Below are positions 39,216 to 48,705 of a DNA stretch of 64,000 nt, piece after piece. The notes beneath the pieces were generated by a model. That model made no database searches. It had not been told where the DNA came from and was given only the letters and a program-made list of their open reading frames with translations. The position numbers and the translations under genes were made by a program. The stretch lies in the NCBI GenBank assembly GCA_021785795.1, contig JAJYEK010000001.1, positions 1 through 64,000 of the forward strand. The letters are read 5' to 3'. Every line of letters starts with the position of its first letter. Position 1 is the first letter of the stretch. Source of the DNA: Pseudomonadota bacterium. GTDB taxonomy: Bacteria; Pseudomonadota; Gammaproteobacteria; Acidiferrobacterales; UBA6901.

Positions 39216-40394
39216 CTAGACGGCAAGCCGGAGCCGGTTCCACCACTCGCCGATGATGCCGACCCTGCGTGCCGGCTTCAGCGCCACCAGAGGAACCGAT
39301 TTGAGTACCTGTCCGGACGCGCTGAAGGTGAGACGTCCGAGGACTTGTCCGGCACGAACGGCCCCCTGCAGGCCGGATTCGACCTGCCAGTGAACCTGCA
39401 GGCCGCTACCCCTCGGGACCGTTACCGTCACCGCGCGGCCGGCGCCGGCCGGAAGGTGCAGGGGGTTCAAGTCTATCTGGGTCAAGGTCACGACCGGCTC
39501 GTTGTTGCTGTAGAGCGTACGGTCTTCGAAAAAGCGGGTACCATAATCGAGCAACGACTCCACGCCGGAGGTGCTTCCCTTCCAGCTTGGGCCGTGCATA
39601 ACCACGGCAATCAGGCGGCGGCCATTGCGCAGCGCCGTGGCATCAATACAGTAGCCGGACGAATCCGTGAGTCCGGTCTTCAGGCCGTCGACGGTCGGAT
39701 CTCGGAACAACACCGGATTCCAGGTGGGCTGCCTGATATTGTTGTAGCGATAGTACTTTTCCGACGAAACATTGATGATCTGGGGGTAGCTCTCAATCAA
39801 GGCCCGCGAGAGCCGCGCAACGTCGAGCGCGCTCGTGTACAGGTCCGGGGCCGGCAGTCCGGTGACGTTGACATAGCGTGTGTCGTTCAGACCCAACCGG
39901 CGGGCGGTCTCGTTCATCATGGCTACGAACGCCGCCCTGCTGCCTGCAACCGCCTGTGCCAGACTGACCGCCGCGTCATTCCCCGAATCGATGATCAGGC
40001 CGTGGAGCAGCTGATCCACATTGACAGCCAGGCCCGGCTGAATGAACATTCGCGACCCCGGCGTGCGCCACGCTGTCGTGGAGACTGGCACCACCTGATT
40101 GATCGATAGCATATGGTGCTGGATCGCCTGATAAGTCAGGTACGCAACCATCAGCTTGGTGAGGCTTGCCGGCGCTGCATGCGCCTGGTCGTCCTTTTCC
40201 GCAAGCACCTGGCCGCTATCGTAATCCATCAGGACATAGCTCTCGATGGCAGGCAGCGGTGGCGGTGGCGGGACCAGGGAATCCGGCGACGGAGTCCCGG
40301 TTCCGGCAAAGGCATATGCGTAGGGCACGAACAGTGCGGCCGCGGCTGCAAGCAGTCCGGCGCGCGCAATGCGGGATATCAGCGAGATCATCAA
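39216..40394 (-). CDS. dacC: D-alanyl-D-alanine carboxypeptidase (PBP5/6 type)
   Basis: 392 residues with a cleavable signal peptide (cleavage likely near residue 30, AYAFA). Penicillin-binding motifs are Ser77-Leu-Thr-Lys80, Ser137-Gly-Asn139 and Lys239-Thr-Gly241. A C-terminal beta-domain (PBP5_C) follows from about residue 295 and the end is an amphipathic membrane anchor (IIGEWWNRLRLAV). It trims the terminal D-Ala of peptidoglycan pentapeptides in the periplasm. Gene symbol chosen by family; dacA is equally possible. Confidence 0.92.
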   Translation of the reverse strand: MMISLISRIARAGLLAAAAALFVPYAYAFAGTGTPSPDSLVPPPPPLPAIESYVLMDYDSGQVLAEKDDQAHAAPASLTKLMVAYLTYQAIQHHMLSINQVVPVSTTAWRTPGSRMFIQPGLAVNVDQLLHGLIIDSGNDAAVSLAQAVAGSRAAFVAMMNETARRLGLNDTRYVNVTGLPAPDLYTSALDVARLSRALIESYPQIINVSSEKYYRYNNIRQPTWNPVLFRDPTVDGLKTGLTDSSGYCIDATALRNGRRLIAVVMHGPSWKGSTSGVESLLDYGTRFFEDRTLYSNNEPVVTLTQIDLNPLHLPAGAGRAVTVTVPRGSGLQVHWQVESGLQGAVRAGQVLGRLTFSASGQVLKSVPLVALKPARRVGIIGEWWNRLRLAV

Positions 40395-40871
40395 TTTGCT
40401 CCGTTACGAAACTTTGAAATACATGGCTCCCAGGACAGACCGCATATCGAGGCTGGAGTTCTCCGGTTGCCGCTGATGATAATCACGCTGCCGCGAAGTG
40501 CAACTGCATCACCTTGCTTCGTCACAACCGGAAACCGGCTTTGGTCCTGCGCCGGTCCCTGAACTGCGCGTACGCACGGAAACCGGGTCCCTACCCCCGC
40601 TGTCGACCGCAGGGCGCTGTCCGCACCATCATCTGGGAACGATGATAGCACCAGCCGCGCCCCGCGGACTCTCCATGCGGCAGCGGCTCTTTCCGGACGA
40701 TGTTCCAGGCAATCCCGCCCAGACCGGTCACGGGATGTCCATCTGCCCGGTTTCGACGCAACAACGCCGGTCGTCGCCCCGAACAGCCCGCTGCGCGGTG
40801 GCCCAACCCGGGCAGCCCGCCCAGTGCCGGGCCCCGGCCATCCTGCTGATGCCTGGACCACGCGCCATCGC
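40395..40871. other. Intergenic region without a supported gene
   Basis: About 480 bases upstream of the carboxypeptidase gene. Frames in this stretch are Arg/Pro/Gly-rich and match nothing I know. It should include the promoter of the carboxypeptidase. Confidence 0.45.
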
Positions 40872-41432
40872 CTATTCGGACGGGCCGGAACCAAGATGGG
40901 CATCGGCACGCGCACAAAGAGCATCAAAGTATTCCTCCATGGGCCGGTTGCTGCCGCGTATCCGGTCTACCACCGCCCGCGCCCATGCGACATATCGCCG
41001 CTTGCGCTCGGGCGACCAGCCTTCGGGGGGATGCTCGATGATGTCGCGGACGTTGCAAATCTTGTCTGCCAGCTTGACCAGTCGCGCCCGGCTGGACTTG
41101 AGGTGCGCCTGATCGATCTGCATCTGCTTGCGCTGCTGCGGCGACAAGGTCTGGTCGTCTGTCACTTCCTCAACCACCTCGCCGATATCCTGCCCGAAAC
41201 GCACCCGTATTTCCGCTGCCGTGGTCTCGGTGTCTTCGATGGTGTCGTGCAGGATGCCGGCTGCAATCGTTATCGCATCACGCACCCCTCCGACGACACA
41301 CAACACCTCGGCAACGGCAATCGGGTGGTTGATATAGGGCGATGCCCGCTGGTCCTTGCGCCGCTGGTCACGATGCCTGTCAGCAGCAAAGTGCATCGCC
41401 TGAAGTATCAAGGTCAACCCGTCTTGCGTCAT
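40872..41432 (-). CDS. MESH1-like HD-domain hydrolase (small alarmone hydrolase type)
   Basis: 186 residues. The sequence is strikingly like animal MESH1 throughout: HRDQRRKDQRASPYINHPIA, then ILHDTIEDTETTAAEI, then VEEVTDDQTLSPQQRKQMQ, then RLVKLADKICNVRD, then PPEGWSPERKRRYVAWA. Metal ligands His36, His62, Asp63 and Asp123 correspond to those of MESH1. There is no synthetase, TGS or ACT domain, so it is a stand-alone hydrolase of the RelA/SpoT hydrolase class. It likely removes the 3'-pyrophosphate of (p)ppGpp or the phosphate of NADPH, the two activities known for MESH1. It is followed by unrelated genes, so it stands alone. Confidence 0.88.
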   Translation of the reverse strand: MTQDGLTLILQAMHFAADRHRDQRRKDQRASPYINHPIAVAEVLCVVGGVRDAITIAAGILHDTIEDTETTAAEIRVRFGQDIGEVVEEVTDDQTLSPQQRKQMQIDQAHLKSSRARLVKLADKICNVRDIIEHPPEGWSPERKRRYVAWARAVVDRIRGSNRPMEEYFDALCARADAHLGSGPSE

Positions 41433-41496
41433 GAAAGCAGTCCAGGACCCAAGTTAGGCGCGAGCACGCCGTAGCGGCCAGGCCCGGTACCGGAGT

Positions 41497-42081
41497 CTAT
41501 TCCCCGGACCTGCGGTTTTCGGCAAGCATGTTGCAAAATACCGCCCCCTGCTCGAGCGCGTCATCCAGCGCAACATGCGTATGTGGCAACTCGTCGAACC
41601 AGCGTTTCGGGAGATAGGTGCGTGACGTCGCGCGGAAGTCGGTCTTGCGCATGCCCATCGCATAGGACCGGATGTCCAGTGCGTTCTCGCGGAACGGCCG
41701 CATGCCGGAAAACCGCACCAAGTACCAGTAAATCCACATGAAATCCCAGCTGGCTGGCCATCCGACAAATACCGCGCGACCCGGAAGCTGCTCGAGCCAG
41801 GCGCCGTACTCGGGCATGACCTGCTCCGGCGCACGCGGTTCCTTTCGGCAGGCGATCCATGCTTCGGGAAACCCCTTCCACCACTCTGCCGTGACCGGAT
41901 GCGGACTCGCTCCCGGCAGGGTATGAAGATTGGCCGCGTAAGTTCCCAGCTGCTTCTTGTCGGCACTATAGGCTACGGATGCGAAGCTCAGCATGGAATG
42001 CGGACCCGGAATCGGTCCGTCAGCCTCAATGTCCGTGCTGACGTAGATTTCCGGAAGACCACCCGTCCCGCCCTTGCTCAT
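41497..42081 (-). CDS. 3'-5' exonuclease of the DEDDh superfamily
   Basis: 194 residues. [14 protein letters not shown] contains the Asp/Glu pair of ExoI and [11 protein letters not shown] fits the final DEDDh His/Asp motif. The middle segment [20 protein letters not shown] carries the second Asp. Small stand-alone members of this family include RNase T-like and oligonucleotide exonucleases. No partner domain is fused. Substrate (RNA or DNA) cannot be decided. Confidence 0.75.
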   Translation of the reverse strand: MSKGGTGGLPEIYVSTDIEADGPIPGPHSMLSFASVAYSADKKQLGTYAANLHTLPGASPHPVTAEWWKGFPEAWIACRKEPRAPEQVMPEYGAWLEQLPGRAVFVGWPASWDFMWIYWYLVRFSGMRPFRENALDIRSYAMGMRKTDFRATSRTYLPKRWFDELPHTHVALDDALEQGAVFCNMLAENRRSGE

Positions 42082-42148
42082 CCGACCCCCGCTTCATCAT
42101 CAATGATCCGGCCCAGGCCGAGCCGGTCCGCCACCACCGGAATTCCCG

Positions 42149-42964
42149 TCACAGGATTGCTCCCGGCTCCTTGAGCGCATATTGCGACAACTGGTCCACG
42201 ACGTAATTGTACGCTTCATCGACCGAGTCCGTACTGTAAAAGATCTGCAGGTCCTGCGGGTCGATGGTGCCGGACTGCACTAGGGCGTCGAAGTTGACTA
42301 CCTCGCTCCAGTATTGGCGGCCGAACAGTACCACCGGCAGATGCTTGCGGATCTTGTGGGTCTGTAACAAGGTCAGCAGCTCGAACAGCTCGTCCAGCGT
42401 TCCGAAACCTCCCGGGAAAACGATGACGGCCTTGGCAAGATAGGCAAACCAGAACTTGCGCATGAAAAAATAGTGGAAGTGAAACGACAGCTCGCGCGTG
42501 ACGTAGCGGTTGTCAAACTCCTCTACCGGTATGGAAATGGTGAGGCCCACATTCATACCTCTGGCTTCGGAAGCACCGCGGTTGGCCGCTTCCATGATAC
42601 CCGGGCCGCCGCCAGTACAGACGACGAAGCGGCGCTCCTCGTCGCTCAATTTCTTTGACCATTCGGTAAGACGCCGCGCCAGCTCCCGCGCCGCTTCGTA
42701 GTAGCGCGACATGTCGAGCCGCAATTTTGCCTGGTCGAGATCGCCGCCTCCCTGCTCAGCCGCCCGCACCTCTTCTTCCGCCCGGTCACGCGGCACCACG
42801 CGCGCTGACCCCATGAAGACAATCGTGTCGTGGACCCGGTAGTGGGAGAACCGGCTCTCCGGCTCGAGATACTCGGCAAGTATGCGCAGCGCGCGGGCAT
42901 CGCGGCTGTCGAGGAACGATTCGTTGCGATAGGCCTTTACTGAGTAGTGTCGTCTTTCCTTCAT
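42149..42964 (-). CDS. LOG family protein (TIGR00730 type, Rossmann fold)
   Basis: 271 residues. The LOG signature is complete: CTGGGPGIMEAANRGA and FPGGFGTLDELFELLTLLQ (PGGxGTxxE). LOG enzymes release cytokinin-type bases from nucleoside monophosphates; most bacterial members are nucleotide phosphoribohydrolases, often mislabelled lysine decarboxylase. The N-terminal 90 residues are longer than in minimal LOGs (MKERRHYSVKAYRNESFLDS). The ATG at 42964 has GGAAG upstream. It follows the exonuclease gene by 67 bases in the same direction. Confidence 0.88.
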   Translation of the reverse strand: MKERRHYSVKAYRNESFLDSRDARALRILAEYLEPESRFSHYRVHDTIVFMGSARVVPRDRAEEEVRAAEQGGGDLDQAKLRLDMSRYYEAARELARRLTEWSKKLSDEERRFVVCTGGGPGIMEAANRGASEARGMNVGLTISIPVEEFDNRYVTRELSFHFHYFFMRKFWFAYLAKAVIVFPGGFGTLDELFELLTLLQTHKIRKHLPVVLFGRQYWSEVVNFDALVQSGTIDPQDLQIFYSTDSVDEAYNYVVDQLSQYALKEPGAIL

Positions 42965-43087
42965 TCGATACGCTTCCGCACCCACTGTACGCTTTCCGGC
43001 ACACCGGCGACTTCAAGAAGTTCTGTCTCTGCCCGCGCGCAGGTCCACTCGGGCGCGCAATTGGACCGCGCCGGAACGACTGCAGGC

Positions 43088-43330
43088 CTACTCCTGCAGC
43101 CAGCAGACCAGATAAAAAAGCCGGACTCCTTCGGAGGAACGTGCCGGACCGACGACCCTGGCGGGATAGCGGTCCCCGGAGGCATCGGCCGCCGCGATTG
43201 CCGCGGCCGCCGATTCGAAGACCTGTACGCACTCTTCCGCAAACCGTCCACGCGTCCGCCGCGGCGCGTATACTACCGCGTAACGCTCCTCGACGATTTC
43301 GGCGTCTGGATCCAGGGATATGCCCCGCAT
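43088..43330 (-). CDS. Small hypothetical protein, 80 residues
   Basis: MRGISLDPDAEIVEERYAVV starts a compact sequence with VYAPRRTRGRFAEECVQVFE and an end VRLFYLVCWLQE. Charged/hydrophobic alternation looks like a real small alpha/beta protein. It lies 123 bases upstream of the LOG gene on the same strand. No family recognised; the start lacks a strong ribosome binding site. Confidence 0.5.
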   Translation of the reverse strand: MRGISLDPDAEIVEERYAVVYAPRRTRGRFAEECVQVFESAAAAIAAADASGDRYPARVVGPARSSEGVRLFYLVCWLQE

Positions 43331-43817
43331 GGCGAGCGATTATCACCCTTGCCGGACTACAGAACAAGCGATCGCGGGAACCGTCTGCCACACGTCGCGC
43401 GGCGGGCTCATTTGGACGGGAAGAGAGATGCTCCTGTCGGCTGAACCGGGTCAGACTACCGGATGCTGTCCGCGACAGACGCCGCAATCGGGTGCAATAC
43501 CACCCACGAAGCCAGTCGATCAATCATGGAGGCGGGCCACCGCACCGCCCGCCGGCACTACTCCCGTTTCCTCCACCCGATCCCGGGCTGCATGGGGCGC
43601 AAGCACGCACAGTACTTTGCGTTCATTCCAGCGGATCCAAAGTCATTATTGGTAGCGCGCCGACCGTCATGGGGCGCTTGGAGCCCGGAAACACAGTCCG
43701 GATCAGCAAAGCGAGGTGCAGGGCCGGCCGCAACCTGGGTCACGCTGTCCGGGCAGGCGATGGTACCGCGGCGATTGTACCCGCAGCCGCTCCGCCATTG
43801 CCGGAAAACCGCCGTGA
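43331..43817. other. Intergenic region without a supported gene
   Basis: About 490 bases. Frames are present on the plus strand but translate to low-complexity Arg/Pro-rich sequence. I see no tRNA or palindrome here. Confidence 0.45.
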
Positions 43818-44939
43818 TCAGCGATCGTGTCCGGGCAGGTCCTCAAACGGCCGGAAATGCTGCATGAGAGAAAGCGCCTCCGCTACCGGCCGGCAGCTGA
43901 TGTGCCCGCCGAAAGTACTGACACCTTTGGCAAAGCGGGGATCCGTGCGCAGCGCTTCGATGCCCCCCTGCGCAAGTCGCAGGGCATAGGGCAAGGTTGC
44001 GTCGGTAAGCGCCAGCGTGGAACTGCGGGGATAGGCACCGGGCATGTTGGTAACCGCGTAATGGATTACCCCATGGCGGACAAAAACCGGGTCTGAATGG
44101 GACGTTGGCCGGGAAGTCTCGATGCAACCGCCTTGATCGATGCTCACATCTACGATCACCGACCCCGGTTCCATCCGCTGCACCATGGACTCGGTTACCA
44201 CATGCGGTGCCCGGGCGCCGCGGGTGAGGACCGCACCCACCAGCAGGTCCGCGTGCTCCATCTGCTGCGTGATGCTCGGTTGGTCGGAGACCATGAACCG
44301 GATCCGGTCGCGAGGGAAGGTCCAGCCTGGGCCCGCCTGCGCCGGGTTCAGCGTGAAGACCACCACCTCGGCACCGATGCCGGCCGCGGCCCGCGCCGCA
44401 TGTTCTCCCACTACACCATCGCCAATTATCACCACCCTGCCGTGGCTGCGGCCGAGCATGCTGCCGAGCAGCACCCCCTTGCCGCCACCCGAGCGCGCGA
44501 GATAATGGTTGCCGACAGCAACCGCCATGGTTCCGGCGATCGCACTCATCGGGGCCAAAAGCGGCAGCCGCCCGTCTGCGCTTTCGACGGTCTCGTAGGC
44601 AACCGCCGTGGTCAGGCTCGCGAGCAGGCTTTCGGTCAGGGTCCTGGGAGCGCCTGCAAGATGCAGATAGGCGAACAGGATCTGGCCTCGCAGAAAGCGG
44701 TATTCCGGTTCGAGCGGCTCCTTGACCTTCAGGACGAGATCGCAGTCCCACGCTTCATTGGCAGACACAAGTTCCGCGCCCGCCTGACGGTACTCCGCAT
44801 CGTCGTAGCCGGACCCGGACCCGGCCAGCAGCTGCACTCTAACCTGGTGGCCGGCTGCAATCATCGCGCGCACGCCGGCTGGCGTCAGCGCCACGCGACT
44901 TTCCTGGTCCTTGATCTCCCGGACCACCCCGACTTTCAT
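43818..44939 (-). CDS. ald: Alanine dehydrogenase
   Basis: 373 residues. The N-terminus MKVGVVREIKDQESRVALTP is the family signature. KVKEPLEPEYRFLRGQILFAY contains the substrate-side lysine and VVIIGDGVVGEHAARAAAGIG the NAD-binding loop; note the Asp in GDGVVG where GAGVVG is usual. VIVDVSIDQGGCIETS is another conserved block. It interconverts alanine and pyruvate with NAD+, releasing ammonia. It is followed by the nadA gene 35 bases upstream in the same orientation, so nadA-ald may share a transcript, linking NAD synthesis with an NAD enzyme. Confidence 0.93.
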   Translation of the reverse strand: MKVGVVREIKDQESRVALTPAGVRAMIAAGHQVRVQLLAGSGSGYDDAEYRQAGAELVSANEAWDCDLVLKVKEPLEPEYRFLRGQILFAYLHLAGAPRTLTESLLASLTTAVAYETVESADGRLPLLAPMSAIAGTMAVAVGNHYLARSGGGKGVLLGSMLGRSHGRVVIIGDGVVGEHAARAAAGIGAEVVVFTLNPAQAGPGWTFPRDRIRFMVSDQPSITQQMEHADLLVGAVLTRGARAPHVVTESMVQRMEPGSVIVDVSIDQGGCIETSRPTSHSDPVFVRHGVIHYAVTNMPGAYPRSSTLALTDATLPYALRLAQGGIEALRTDPRFAKGVSTFGGHISCRPVAEALSLMQHFRPFEDLPGHDR

Positions 44940-44974
44940 GACGCAGACTCCAGCAAAAGGACCATCCTTGCACG

Positions 44975-46039
44975 CTACGCAACCGGCTGCCGGGGGCGCG
45001 CAAATTCGAGCAGGCGCGCGGTTGCGCGCAGCGCCTTCACTCGCACTTCCTCGTCCAGGTGGACTTCATTCTCTCCATGTTCGAGCACGCGCGCGAGTCC
45101 GCGCAGATCGTTCATAGCCATCCACGGGCAGTGAGCACAGCTCTTGCAGGTTGCGCCGGCCCCGGCTGTGGGCGCCTCGATAAGAACTTTGCCCGGGGCT
45201 GCCTGCTTCATCTTATGAAAGATTCCGTTGTCGGTTGCGACAATGAGAGAGCGCTGCGGCAAACGGCGTGCGGCATCAATGAGCTGGGTTGTGGAGCCCA
45301 CCACGTCCGCCAGCTCCAGCACGCCCGCCGGAGACTCGGGGTGCGCGAGCACCGCTGCCTCCGGGTGCCGCTGCTTCAGCACCGCCAGTGCCTGCGCCTT
45401 GAATGCCTCGTGGACCACGCAGGCGCCGGGCCACAGCACCATGTCGGCGCCGGTGACCCGCTGTACATAGGAACCGAGATGGCGGTCCGGAGCCCACAGT
45501 ATGCGTTCGCCCTGCTCCTTAAGATGCCGGACAAGACGAACGGCAATGCCGGATGTCACAACCCAGTCGGCCCGAGCCTTGACCTCGGCGCTGGTATTCG
45601 AGTATACGACCACGGTCCGGTCCGGATGGGCATCGCAGAACGGAACAAAGCGGTCCGCGGGACACTCCAGATCAAGCGAACACTCCGCCTCGGGTGCCGC
45701 CATCAGCACCCGTTTTTCAGGGTTGAGTATCTTGGCGGTCTCACCCATGAAACGTACCCCCGCCACGACCAGCGTCGTGGCGGAATGTTCATGGCCAAAG
45801 CGCGCCATCTCGAGGGAATCCGAGACAAACCCGCCAGTCTGCTCGGCAATCGTCTGCAGATCTTCGTGGACGTAGTAGTGGGCCACCAATACGGCATTCT
45901 GCTCGCCGAGCAGCCGTTTGATCCGACCGATGAGCCGCTCTCGCTCGTTCCCGGTCATGGAGGTCGTGCGCGCCAGTATTTCTCCGGTATCGGGCGCGTT
46001 CACGACCGGAATGACAGGTACTGCTGAAGGACCCTGCAT
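44975..46039 (-). CDS. nadA: Quinolinate synthase NadA
   Basis: 354 residues. NadA condenses iminoaspartate with dihydroxyacetone phosphate in NAD biosynthesis and uses a 4Fe-4S cluster. The cluster cysteines are likely Cys120 ([12 protein letters not shown]), Cys207 (WPGACVVHE) and a residue in [14 protein letters not shown] (298-304), the last being the CxxCxxCPWMAMN family end. [16 protein letters not shown] is the substrate region. The first 25 residues are an extension before [13 protein letters not shown]. The nadB and nadC genes are not here. A broken Nudix-type gene lies just upstream, at a place where NAD-repressor genes often sit. Confidence 0.96.
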   Translation of the reverse strand: MQGPSAVPVIPVVNAPDTGEILARTTSMTGNERERLIGRIKRLLGEQNAVLVAHYYVHEDLQTIAEQTGGFVSDSLEMARFGHEHSATTLVVAGVRFMGETAKILNPEKRVLMAAPEAECSLDLECPADRFVPFCDAHPDRTVVVYSNTSAEVKARADWVVTSGIAVRLVRHLKEQGERILWAPDRHLGSYVQRVTGADMVLWPGACVVHEAFKAQALAVLKQRHPEAAVLAHPESPAGVLELADVVGSTTQLIDAARRLPQRSLIVATDNGIFHKMKQAAPGKVLIEAPTAGAGATCKSCAHCPWMAMNDLRGLARVLEHGENEVHLDEEVRVKALRATARLLEFARPRQPVA

Positions 46040-46299
46040 GTTCCACCTCCAGTGACTAACTCAGGTCCGGGAACCGGCGTGCCGACCGGGTTACGGTCCC
46101 GGCAACGGATGCCCCGGCCCGACGCCGAATCGAGCGAACCTGGCCGATGATTCTACCAACCCGCCAACTCGTGCGGCCCTACCACGCTACCCGGCCGCTG
46201 TCATACCGCGCATCGCAGGTATCCTGACACGGCCAGGCGCCGACATCCGTCTGCGAACATTGAGCATGCCAGGCGTTCGTCCCGGGTAGCCGCACACCG

Positions 46300-46740
46300 C
46301 TCTTGCCGCTCTCCCGGCGCACGCTTCTCCAGAAACCAGCAGCCGGAAAGCCAGGCGCAAATAATCAGGATTCGCAATCAGCCGCGGACAGACAATTACC
46401 GCAATCTCCCGCGCGCCGACCCCAAGGGCCGGTAATGCATCGAAACCGGGCCGTTCGGTCGGGTCAACCCCCGCCTGCCTGTAGGCCACCCCGCCGGACA
46501 GCATCAGCGCATTGCACGCAATGGTCACCACGCGGTACTGCAGATCCCGCGATACCCGCTCGAACAAATAGAGTTGTTCCAGACAGACACCGCCTGCCCC
46601 ATCTGCTCCCGGAGCTCGCCGCGGGCCCAATACCCAGGATCCTCATCCCGTACGCAGGACCGGGCTTTGCGCAAGGTTCCCGGCCCGCAATGCGGCTCGC
46701 GCATCGCCAGACCCGGAGCGGTCGTAGTGCGCGTTCCTCG
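46300..46740 (-). pseudogene. Degraded Nudix-type gene (NadQ/NrtR-like)
   Basis: On the minus strand, GELREQMGQAVSV in one frame resumes after a frameshift near 46580 as LEQLYLFERVSRDLQYRVVT and IACNALM. This order (LREQxG ... EQLYxFxxxxRD ... RVVxIxxxAL) matches Nudix-like proteins of the COG4111/NrtR type, which include NAD-synthesis repressors. Upstream, GPGTLRKARSCVRDEDPGYW resembles the HRTLxxxLRxWV segment of that group in the first frame. The downstream part runs on open, but I cannot align it. The reading frame is broken, so it is likely non-functional. Position beside nadA supports the NAD-regulator idea. Confidence 0.45.
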
Positions 46741-47094
46741 AGCGCAGAGATCCGAACTGACCGAAACTTACAAGGCGCTCGCTGGAATCTGAGGCCATCG
46801 TGCAGCCATTGGTGTCAGAGCGACGTTCGGGAAAGTGTACACGCTGCGCGATGGCGCCGCCAAATCGGCCGGTGGCCGGCAGGTTCTGCGCCCACTGGCC
46901 GGGCACCGGCCAACCCGACGGCAGATCTGCGCCAATTGTCAAAAAGTATTACTCTCGACAAGCCCCAACTGCTATATTTGGCATATGCAGGACAGCGGCG
47001 CCCGATGCCGCGATGGCTGTGTGCCGGACATAAAAGCGCGCAGTCTACGATCCCGGAAAATGCCTTGCTCAAAACAAAAGCGAACCGACCGGAT
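46741..47094. other. Intergenic region before the PBP7-like gene
   Basis: About 350 bases with no supported gene. The frame of the downstream gene is open leftward to 46303, but the translation is Arg/Pro-rich and lacks family character. It should contain the promoter of the PBP7-like gene. Confidence 0.45.
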
Positions 47095-48132
47095 ATGAAA
47101 TACCATAAGCAGCACATCGCCCTGGCAACGACAGCCGTCATCATCGTTGCTGCGATACTGCTTCCGAAAATATGGGCTGTGGAGCATCAGACCGACTTCA
47201 CCCGCCCCTTGGCAGCAGCAGAGACGGCGCCGTCCGCTACCCGCGCCGCTTCTGCGGCCGTACCGGCCGCCGCGGCTGCCAGTCCTCCGGCCACGCTGCT
47301 CAACAGGGCAGACCTGTTTCTGCGATACGCCGATCCGTATCAGCTCTATCTTCGATCCGGTTCTGCTGAGGTTATAGATGCACGGGACGGCACCGTGCTG
47401 TATGCCAAGGACGACGACGTCCAGCGTCCGATCGCATCACTGACCAAGCTGATGACCGCTATGGTGATTCTGGATGCCCACCTGCCGATGGATCGCCTGA
47501 TCACGATCAGACGCGCCGATCGCGATACATTTCGGGGCTCCAGTTCGCGTCTTCCGTTCGGGACGGTGCTGACGCGTTACGATACTCTCCACGTTGCGCT
47601 CGCAGCCTCCGACAACCGCGCGGCTGCAGCGCTGGCGCGCACCTTTCCGGGAGGCAAGGCAGCATTTGTGCAGGCGATGAACGCCAAGGCACAGGCACTC
47701 GGAATGACCAACACCCGCTACGTCGACAGTACCGGCTTGTATAATGGTGACGTATCGACTGCCGCCGATATCGCCAAGCTCATCAGGGCGGCCGGCGGCT
47801 ATCCACTGCTCCATAAGTTCACGACGACCGAACTGTTCAGCGTCAGCAACCGCCGTACTGGCCATATCATCCGATTCCGCAACACCGATCTGCTGGTCGG
47901 CAACAGGTCATGGAAGATCCAGCTGAGCAAGACTGGATACACATCCAATGCCGGGCAATGCCTCGCAATGGAGACCATGATTGCAAACCGTCCGGTCATC
48001 ATCGTGCTGATGGACGGCTGGGGCTGGGAGGCGAGATTCGCGGACGCAAGGCGGGTCCGCCGCTGGATCCTCAGCACAGACCGGCGGATACCGGATTATT
48101 TCAACGAGAGACTGGCTAGCGCGCGCAGCTAG
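47095..48132 (+). CDS. pbpG: D-Ala-D-Ala endopeptidase/carboxypeptidase, PBP7-like (S11 family)
   Basis: 345 residues. A hydrophobic N-terminal helix (residues 8-28) is an uncleaved anchor or signal. Residues 40-68 are an Ala/Pro-rich linker. Catalytic motifs: Ser115-Leu-Thr-Lys118, Ser172-Asp-Asn174 and Lys279-Thr-Gly281. The middle motif is SDN, as in PBP7/8 (PbpG), where PBP5 has SGN. FRGSSSRLPFGTVLTRYDTL is the PbpG-type loop. It cuts or trims peptidoglycan cross-links in the periplasm. The PBP5-like gene 7 kb away covers the complementary activity. Confidence 0.9.
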   Translation: MKYHKQHIALATTAVIIVAAILLPKIWAVEHQTDFTRPLAAAETAPSATRAASAAVPAAAAASPPATLLNRADLFLRYADPYQLYLRSGSAEVIDARDGTVLYAKDDDVQRPIASLTKLMTAMVILDAHLPMDRLITIRRADRDTFRGSSSRLPFGTVLTRYDTLHVALAASDNRAAAALARTFPGGKAAFVQAMNAKAQALGMTNTRYVDSTGLYNGDVSTAADIAKLIRAAGGYPLLHKFTTTELFSVSNRRTGHIIRFRNTDLLVGNRSWKIQLSKTGYTSNAGQCLAMETMIANRPVIIVLMDGWGWEARFADARRVRRWILSTDRRIPDYFNERLASARS

Positions 48133-48246
48133 CACGCGCCACCCCCGCCACCACGTGGCAACGACACGGCGGTCGCTCTGCGAAACTGCCTGCCACAAAC
48201 CTTTGAATATCGCCGCTGGGCCGGGAAGCGGGTGACGGAACAGTCG

Positions 48247-48672
48247 CTACGTTCCGGCCGGCGTCTGTGTCTGTGGGCCGGCTTCGCCATCGATGGGACT
48301 GAGAGGAAGATAGAAAAACACGAAGCGTCCGCCCGCCACATCGACCTTGAGCGTCGCTCCATGATTGATGCCGTAATCCACATACCCGGGGATCGCACTC
48401 GCCGCATGGCACTCGCTCGAGTGTTGGGGCGACTCGAAATCGCGGTCGCGATCATACCATGACAGCAGCATATGCTCGCCGAGCCGTTTGCCGGCCTCCT
48501 GTTCGGCAAGCGCCATGGCTTCAGACAAGTCAGCGACCGGTTGGGGGAGATTGATCTCCGCGACGGTCAACGCTGACAACTCCGCTGCGCCGGGCACCAA
48601 ACAGCATGCAGCCGCGCCGCTCTTGTCCATATCCACGCTGGGCGCTACGTCGCCGTCGCTGTCCGGTTGCAT
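48247..48672 (-). CDS. AF1514 family protein (DUF5619)
   Basis: 141 residues. The family block is LLSWYDRDRDFESPQHSSEC followed by IPGYVDYGINHGATLKVDVA and GRFVFFYLP. The first 35 residues (with two adjacent Cys) are extra relative to the archaeal-type family. Two further cysteines are seen, one in SSECHAAS. Function unknown; homologues occur in anaerobes, archaea and sulfur-metabolising bacteria, often near redox genes. GGAG precedes the ATG. It lies 33 bases after thioredoxin on the same strand, so it is likely co-transcribed. Confidence 0.8.
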   Translation of the reverse strand: MQPDSDGDVAPSVDMDKSGAAACCLVPGAAELSALTVAEINLPQPVADLSEAMALAEQEAGKRLGEHMLLSWYDRDRDFESPQHSSECHAASAIPGYVDYGINHGATLKVDVAGGRFVFFYLPLSPIDGEAGPQTQTPAGT

Positions 48673-48705
48673 GTTACCGGCTCCGAAACTTTTGCTGCTT
48701 TCGAA

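Noticed and set aside
46303..47094. A 264-codon N-terminal extension of the PBP7-like protein
   Set aside because: The inner ATG starts a membrane anchor or signal as expected of PbpG; the extension is low-complexity and runs opposite the Nudix-type remnant.
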